Below are positions 35,955 through 39,810 of a stretch of DNA of 39,810 bases, piece by piece (positions within the stretch are counted from its first letter, which is position 1; each line of letters starts with the position of its first letter). Source of the DNA: Candidatus Cloacimonadota bacterium (GTDB lineage: Bacteria; Cloacimonadota; Cloacimonadia; Cloacimonadales; Cloacimonadaceae); the NCBI GenBank assembly GCA_027318475.1, contig DAHVPC010000005.1:1-39810 (forward strand), read 5' to 3'. A model generated the notes under the pieces. It saw nothing but the letters and a program-made list of their open reading frames with translations. It was not told where the DNA came from and did no database searches. The position numbers and the translations under genes were made by a program.

Positions 35955-37192
35955 AACTGACAAAGAACATCGTCGGCTGGATGTTTTACGACTTCGCCAA
36001 TTCGGCTTTCACGACCGTGATCGTGAGCGTGGTCTTCAGCACCTATTTCATCAGGCACGTGGCCATCGGACCGGCAGGTTACGGAGAACGGATCTGGGGT
36101 TTGGCGGTGGGCTTGTCCATGACCCTGGTCGCTCTCACAGCCCCGATTTTAGGCGCTGTGGCGGACTACTCCCGCTCCAAGAAGAAGTTCTTGTTCTTCT
36201 TCACCTATCTTACAGCGCTCAGCACCGGACTGCTTTTTTTCGTGAAAGGTGGAGACATCCTGATGGGAGCCCTGTTCTTTATCACCGCCAATTACGCCTT
36301 CAATATCGCCAATGTCTTTTACGACGCGTTTCTGCCCGAGATCAGCACCCCCTTCAACATCGGCAAGGTCTCCGGTTATGGCTGGGCCTTGGGTTATCTG
36401 GGCGGCCTGGTTTCCCTGCTGATTTCGCTGCTTCTGGTAAATCGCAACATCCACTGGGTTTTTCCGATGATCGGGGCACACCTCCTGATCTTTTCCTTGA
36501 TCACGTTTTTCCTGCTTCGCGAAGTACACAAGCCATCCAAGAGGTCAAATTACCTGCGCGTTGCCAGGGACCGGATCCTGTTTTCGCTGCGGCATATTGC
36601 CCGGACCCCCCAACTCCTGCGTTATCTGCTCAGTTATTTTGTGTACAACGATGGCATCTACACCGTGATCGTCTTCGCCGCTCCCTTCGGGATCAAGCGT
36701 TTCGACATGACGGAGCAGGCCATCATCGTGTTCTTCATCCTGGCGCAATTCACTTCTTTACTGGGCGCGGCTTTCTTTGGCTGGCTATCCGACAAGCTGA
36801 ACGTGAAGAGCTCGCTCAGCATTTCTCTCTTGATCTGGATCGCCGTCGTAGTCTGGGCTTTTCTGTGCGGCAGCGCCAGGGAATACTATTTCGTGGGACT
36901 GCTGGCCGGGCTGGCCATCGGCAGCAGCCAGGCGAACAGCCGGACCATGCTTTCGCTGCTCACTCCGGCGGATAAACAGGCGGAGTTCTTTGGTTTTTTT
37001 ACCTTGACAGGGAGGCTTTCCTCGATATTCGGTCCGATCTTGTATGGATGGATCGCTCTGCGGACGGGAAGCCTGCGCTATTCGATCCTCTCCCTGTTAG
37101 TGTTTTTTATCCTGGGCTGGCTGCTGTTGCAGACCGTTTCCCTGAGGAAGGGGATGGCCCAAAGCCAACTATTGGAAAGCAAGGAGTTATGA
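35951..37192 (+). CDS. MFS transporter, UMF1/Atg22-like
   Basis: VGWMFYDFANSAFTTVIVSVVFSTYF...YNDGIYTVIVFAAPFG...GLLAGLAIGSSQANSRTMLSLLTPADKQAEFFGFFTLTGRLSSIFGP; 4-nt ATGA overlap with recF. Confidence 0.93.
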   Translation: MKLTKNIVGWMFYDFANSAFTTVIVSVVFSTYFIRHVAIGPAGYGERIWGLAVGLSMTLVALTAPILGAVADYSRSKKKFLFFFTYLTALSTGLLFFVKGGDILMGALFFITANYAFNIANVFYDAFLPEISTPFNIGKVSGYGWALGYLGGLVSLLISLLLVNRNIHWVFPMIGAHLLIFSLITFFLLREVHKPSKRSNYLRVARDRILFSLRHIARTPQLLRYLLSYFVYNDGIYTVIVFAAPFGIKRFDMTEQAIIVFFILAQFTSLLGAAFFGWLSDKLNVKSSLSISLLIWIAVVVWAFLCGSAREYYFVGLLAGLAIGSSQANSRTMLSLLTPADKQAEFFGFFTLTGRLSSIFGPILYGWIALRTGSLRYSILSLLVFFILGWLLLQTVSLRKGMAQSQLLESKEL

Positions 37193-37193
37193 C

Positions 37194-38246
37194 ATGCGAA
37201 GCATAATGTTAGCCGTGTTGATCTGTGCGGCGCTGCTGGGTTTGGCAGCCTGCGGCAGCAAAGAGAAGGTCCTGTACGTCTTCAACTGGTCAGATTACAT
37301 CGATCCGGCTCTGGTCAAGCAATTTGAGCAGCAGCACAACTGCAAGGTCAAGATTCCCACCTACGACTCCAATGAAAGCATGTTCGCCAAGATCGAGAGC
37401 ACGCGCGAATCCTTTGACATCGCCGTTCCCAGCGGGGACCACGTGACCCTGCTGGCCCAAAAAGGATACCTGGAACCGCTGGACCTGAAGAAACTGAGCC
37501 ACTGGGGCAACCTGGATCCCAAACTTCTGGAGAAAGCGCGTTCCTTCGACCCTGGCAACCAGTATGCCGTCCCCTATTTCTGGGGCGTGACCGGGCTGCT
37601 CTACAATAAAAAGAACGTCCCCGCGGAAGTCCTCAAATCGGGCTCTTGGTCCATGCTGGCGGATAAATATTTCAACGGCAAGCAGAAGGTCTCCATGCTG
37701 GAGGACGCGCGCGAAGTAGTCGGCGCGGCGCTGATCAGCAAAGGCTTCGGCGTCAACGACACTTCTGAGCAGGCTCTGGCAGCCGCCGCGCAAGTACTCA
37801 AGGCCTGGGACCAGAACATCACGCAATACGATTCCGAAGCCTACAAGAATGAAGTGGCCGACGGGACGACCTGGCTGGCGCAAGCATACAACGGTGACGC
37901 GCTGCAACAAATGGAATTGAATAAAGATCTGGGCTTCATCTTGCCGGTGGAGGGATCAAGCCTGTGGATGGATAGCATGGTGATCCTTAAATCATCGCAG
38001 AACAAGGAACTCGCCTATGCCTTCATCGATTTTCTGCTCGAGGCGGAAAACGCCAGGGCCAACGCGGATTACGTAATGTATGCCACACCCAACGCCGAAG
38101 CCGGCAAACTGCTCGATCCCGCTTTCACAGGCAACACCTTGATCTATCCGCCCGCAGAATACGTGGACAAATGCTACATGATCGAGTTTCTGGGCGACAA
38201 GGTGAAAGCCATCAACGACCTCTTTGAAAAGATCAGAATGAATTGA
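37194..38246 (+). CDS. Spermidine/putrescine-type ABC transporter substrate-binding lipoprotein (PotD/PotF-like)
   Basis: Lipobox LGLAACGS; VLYVFNWSDYIDPALVKQFEQQHNCKVKIPTYDSNESMFAKIESTRESFDIAVPSGDHV; PYFWGVTGLLYNKKNV. Confidence 0.93.
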   Translation: MRSIMLAVLICAALLGLAACGSKEKVLYVFNWSDYIDPALVKQFEQQHNCKVKIPTYDSNESMFAKIESTRESFDIAVPSGDHVTLLAQKGYLEPLDLKKLSHWGNLDPKLLEKARSFDPGNQYAVPYFWGVTGLLYNKKNVPAEVLKSGSWSMLADKYFNGKQKVSMLEDAREVVGAALISKGFGVNDTSEQALAAAAQVLKAWDQNITQYDSEAYKNEVADGTTWLAQAYNGDALQQMELNKDLGFILPVEGSSLWMDSMVILKSSQNKELAYAFIDFLLEAENARANADYVMYATPNAEAGKLLDPAFTGNTLIYPPAEYVDKCYMIEFLGDKVKAINDLFEKIRMN

Positions 38247-38256
38247 GCTGGATGAT

Positions 38257-39810
38257 ATGTTAGACAACCTGGGAAAACTGCAGAGAACTGCTTACTGCGG
38301 AGCGATCAGGTCCGCGGACATTGGAAAAACCATGACTGCCATGGGCTGGGTCAACAAACGGCGTGATCTCGGCGGGCTGATCTTCATCGACCTGAGGGAT
38401 GTGACCGGCTTGCTGCAGATCGTGATCCGGCCTGAAACGGAGGGCATGTTCCAGAAAGCGGAAAAACTGCGTAACGAATATGTGGTTGCGGTAACGGGCA
38501 AGATATCCGCCCGGGATGCCCAAAACATCAACGTCAACATGGCTACCGGCGCTGTGGAACTGATCGCGTCTGAGATCCACATATTGAACGATTGCCAGCC
38601 CCTGCCCATCCAACTTACCGACGTTGCCCTGGCGGAGGAGGATCTGCGCCTCACCTACAGATATCTGGACCTGCGCCGTCCCCTGCTCCAGAAGATCATT
38701 CTGATGCGCCATCAGGTGGTCAAGACTATCCGGGATTTCCTCAGCGCGGAAAACTTCCTGGAGATCGAGACGCCCATCCTGATGAAAAGCACGCCGGAAG
38801 GAGCCCGCGATTATCTGGTCCCCAGTCGTATCCAGCCCGGAAAGTTCTATGCTTTGCCCCAATCTCCGCAGATGTTTAAGCAACTTCTGATGATAAGCGG
38901 TTTCGACCGCTATTTCCAGATCGCCAAATGTTTTCGGGACGAGGACCTGAGGGCGGACCGCCAGCCGGAATTCACGCAGCTGGATATCGAGCTGAGTTTT
39001 GCCACCCAGGAACAGATCTTCGATCTGCTGGAACGCCTGATGGCAACGCTTTTCCAGAATGTCCTGGGTATAGAACTGAGCCTTCCCTTTCCCCGCCTGG
39101 CCTATCAGGAAGCGCTGGACCGTTTCGGCTGCGACAAACCGGACCTGCGTTTCGGGCTGGAACTGTGTGACCTTTCGGAGTGCTTGAAAAACTCGCAATT
39201 CCAAGTCTTCCAAACTGCCCTGGCTTCAGGCGGAGTGGTGAAAGCGCTGGTGATTCCCGGCGGCGCTGAATACAGCCGTAAACAGCAGGACGAACTGGTC
39301 GAACTCGCCAAACATCAAGGCGGACAAGGCCTGGCCTTTGCCAAGGTGACCGCCGCGGGCTTGGAAGCTGGAATCAGCAAGTTCCTTTCCCCGCAGGAAT
39401 CCCGTGACCTGATCGACGCCTGCAAAGCCCTTCCCGGCGACCTGCTTGCTATTTCGGCTGCGGGGTTCGAATTGGTGTCGAAAGTATTGGCTGCAATTAG
39501 AAACGAAGTGGCGAGGCGGCAGCAGCTGATCCCCGCAGGAACCTACGCCTTTGCCTGGATCACCGATTTTCCCCTCTTCCAATACAATGGCGAGGAACAG
39601 CGCTGGGAGCCGGCGCACCACATGTTTACCCTGCCCCGCGAAGAACATATTCCCTGGCTGGACCAACAGGATAAATACGGCGCCATCATCGGCCAGCTCT
39701 ACGATCTGGTCTGCAACGGCATGGAGCTTTCCTCCGGCAGCATCCGCTGCCATCGCTACGATCTGCAAAAAAAGATCTTCGACATCCTGGGTTTCTCGGA
39801 GGAGGAACTG
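38257..39810 (+). CDS. aspS: Aspartyl-tRNA synthetase (bacterial type, 3' truncated by window edge)
   Basis: My own translation from ATG 38257: MLDNLGKLQRTAYCGAIRSADIGKTMTAMGWVNKRRDLGGLIFIDLRDVTG...ATG/ILMKSTPEGARDYLVPSRIQPGKFYALPQSPQMFKQLLMISGFDRYFQIAKCFRDEDLRADRQPEFTQLDIELSFA...ITDFPLFQY...AHHMFTLP. Open to the window end, so absent from the ORF track. Confidence 0.96.
   Translation, partial: MLDNLGKLQRTAYCGAIRSADIGKTMTAMGWVNKRRDLGGLIFIDLRDVTGLLQIVIRPETEGMFQKAEKLRNEYVVAVTGKISARDAQNINVNMATGAVELIASEIHILNDCQPLPIQLTDVALAEEDLRLTYRYLDLRRPLLQKIILMRHQVVKTIRDFLSAENFLEIETPILMKSTPEGARDYLVPSRIQPGKFYALPQSPQMFKQLLMISGFDRYFQIAKCFRDEDLRADRQPEFTQLDIELSFATQEQIFDLLERLMATLFQNVLGIELSLPFPRLAYQEALDRFGCDKPDLRFGLELCDLSECLKNSQFQVFQTALASGGVVKALVIPGGAEYSRKQQDELVELAKHQGGQGLAFAKVTAAGLEAGISKFLSPQESRDLIDACKALPGDLLAISAAGFELVSKVLAAIRNEVARRQQLIPAGTYAFAWITDFPLFQYNGEEQRWEPAHHMFTLPREEHIPWLDQQDKYGAIIGQLYDLVCNGMELSSGSIRCHRYDLQKKIFDILGFSEEEL

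Noticed and set aside
38260-39213. 317-aa minus-strand ORF
   Set aside because: Antisense shadow of aspS, whose plus-strand translation shows unmistakable AspRS motifs.
1-39810. CRISPR array, IS element, prophage, toxin-antitoxin or restriction system
   Set aside because: Read both strands: no regularly spaced direct repeats with spacers, no transposase/integrase and no recognisable phage or defence genes.

Overview
The window looks like a single chromosomal segment with no phage, IS element or CRISPR array seen. The FG-GAP and FlgD-like secreted proteins, the V/A-ATPase cluster and the overall style suggest a Cloacimonadota/FCB-type bacterium; this is inference only. Plus strand, left: two secreted proteins with FlgD-like C-terminal sorting domains (the first truncated by the window edge), then a compact TetR - [4Fe-4S ferredoxin+cupin fusion] - hybrid cluster protein (Hcp) module, then a small outer-membrane barrel protein. 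Minus strand: a very large subtilisin-like S8 protease with a dockerin-like C-terminus, a DUF2752 and DUF4190-like pair, a seven-gene V/A-type ATPase cluster (E-DUF2764-A-B-D-I-K), an alanine racemase with a ~260-aa unexplained extension, PIN-PhoH, a DUF985 cupin, tRNA-Leu(CAG), a TSUP permease, a 1091-aa outer-membrane-like protein coupled to a UmuD-like S24 peptidase, and a TPR lipoprotein. Plus strand, right: HU, then a tight dnaN-recF-MFS-potD-like-aspS run. aspS runs off the window end and is missing from the ORF track. The most noteworthy non-coding structures are a perfect 25-bp inverted repeat built of 11-bp units (8236-8294), a near-perfect 20-bp palindrome near the tRNA (26561-26603), a TetR-type operator palindrome (3692-3713) and a palindrome abutting the umuD-like start. 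I did not find a clear-cut unprecedented defence or mobile system. The best novelty candidates are the TetR/Fd-cupin/Hcp module, the Alr C-terminal extension, the UmuD-OMP coupling and the 11-bp repeat palindrome.
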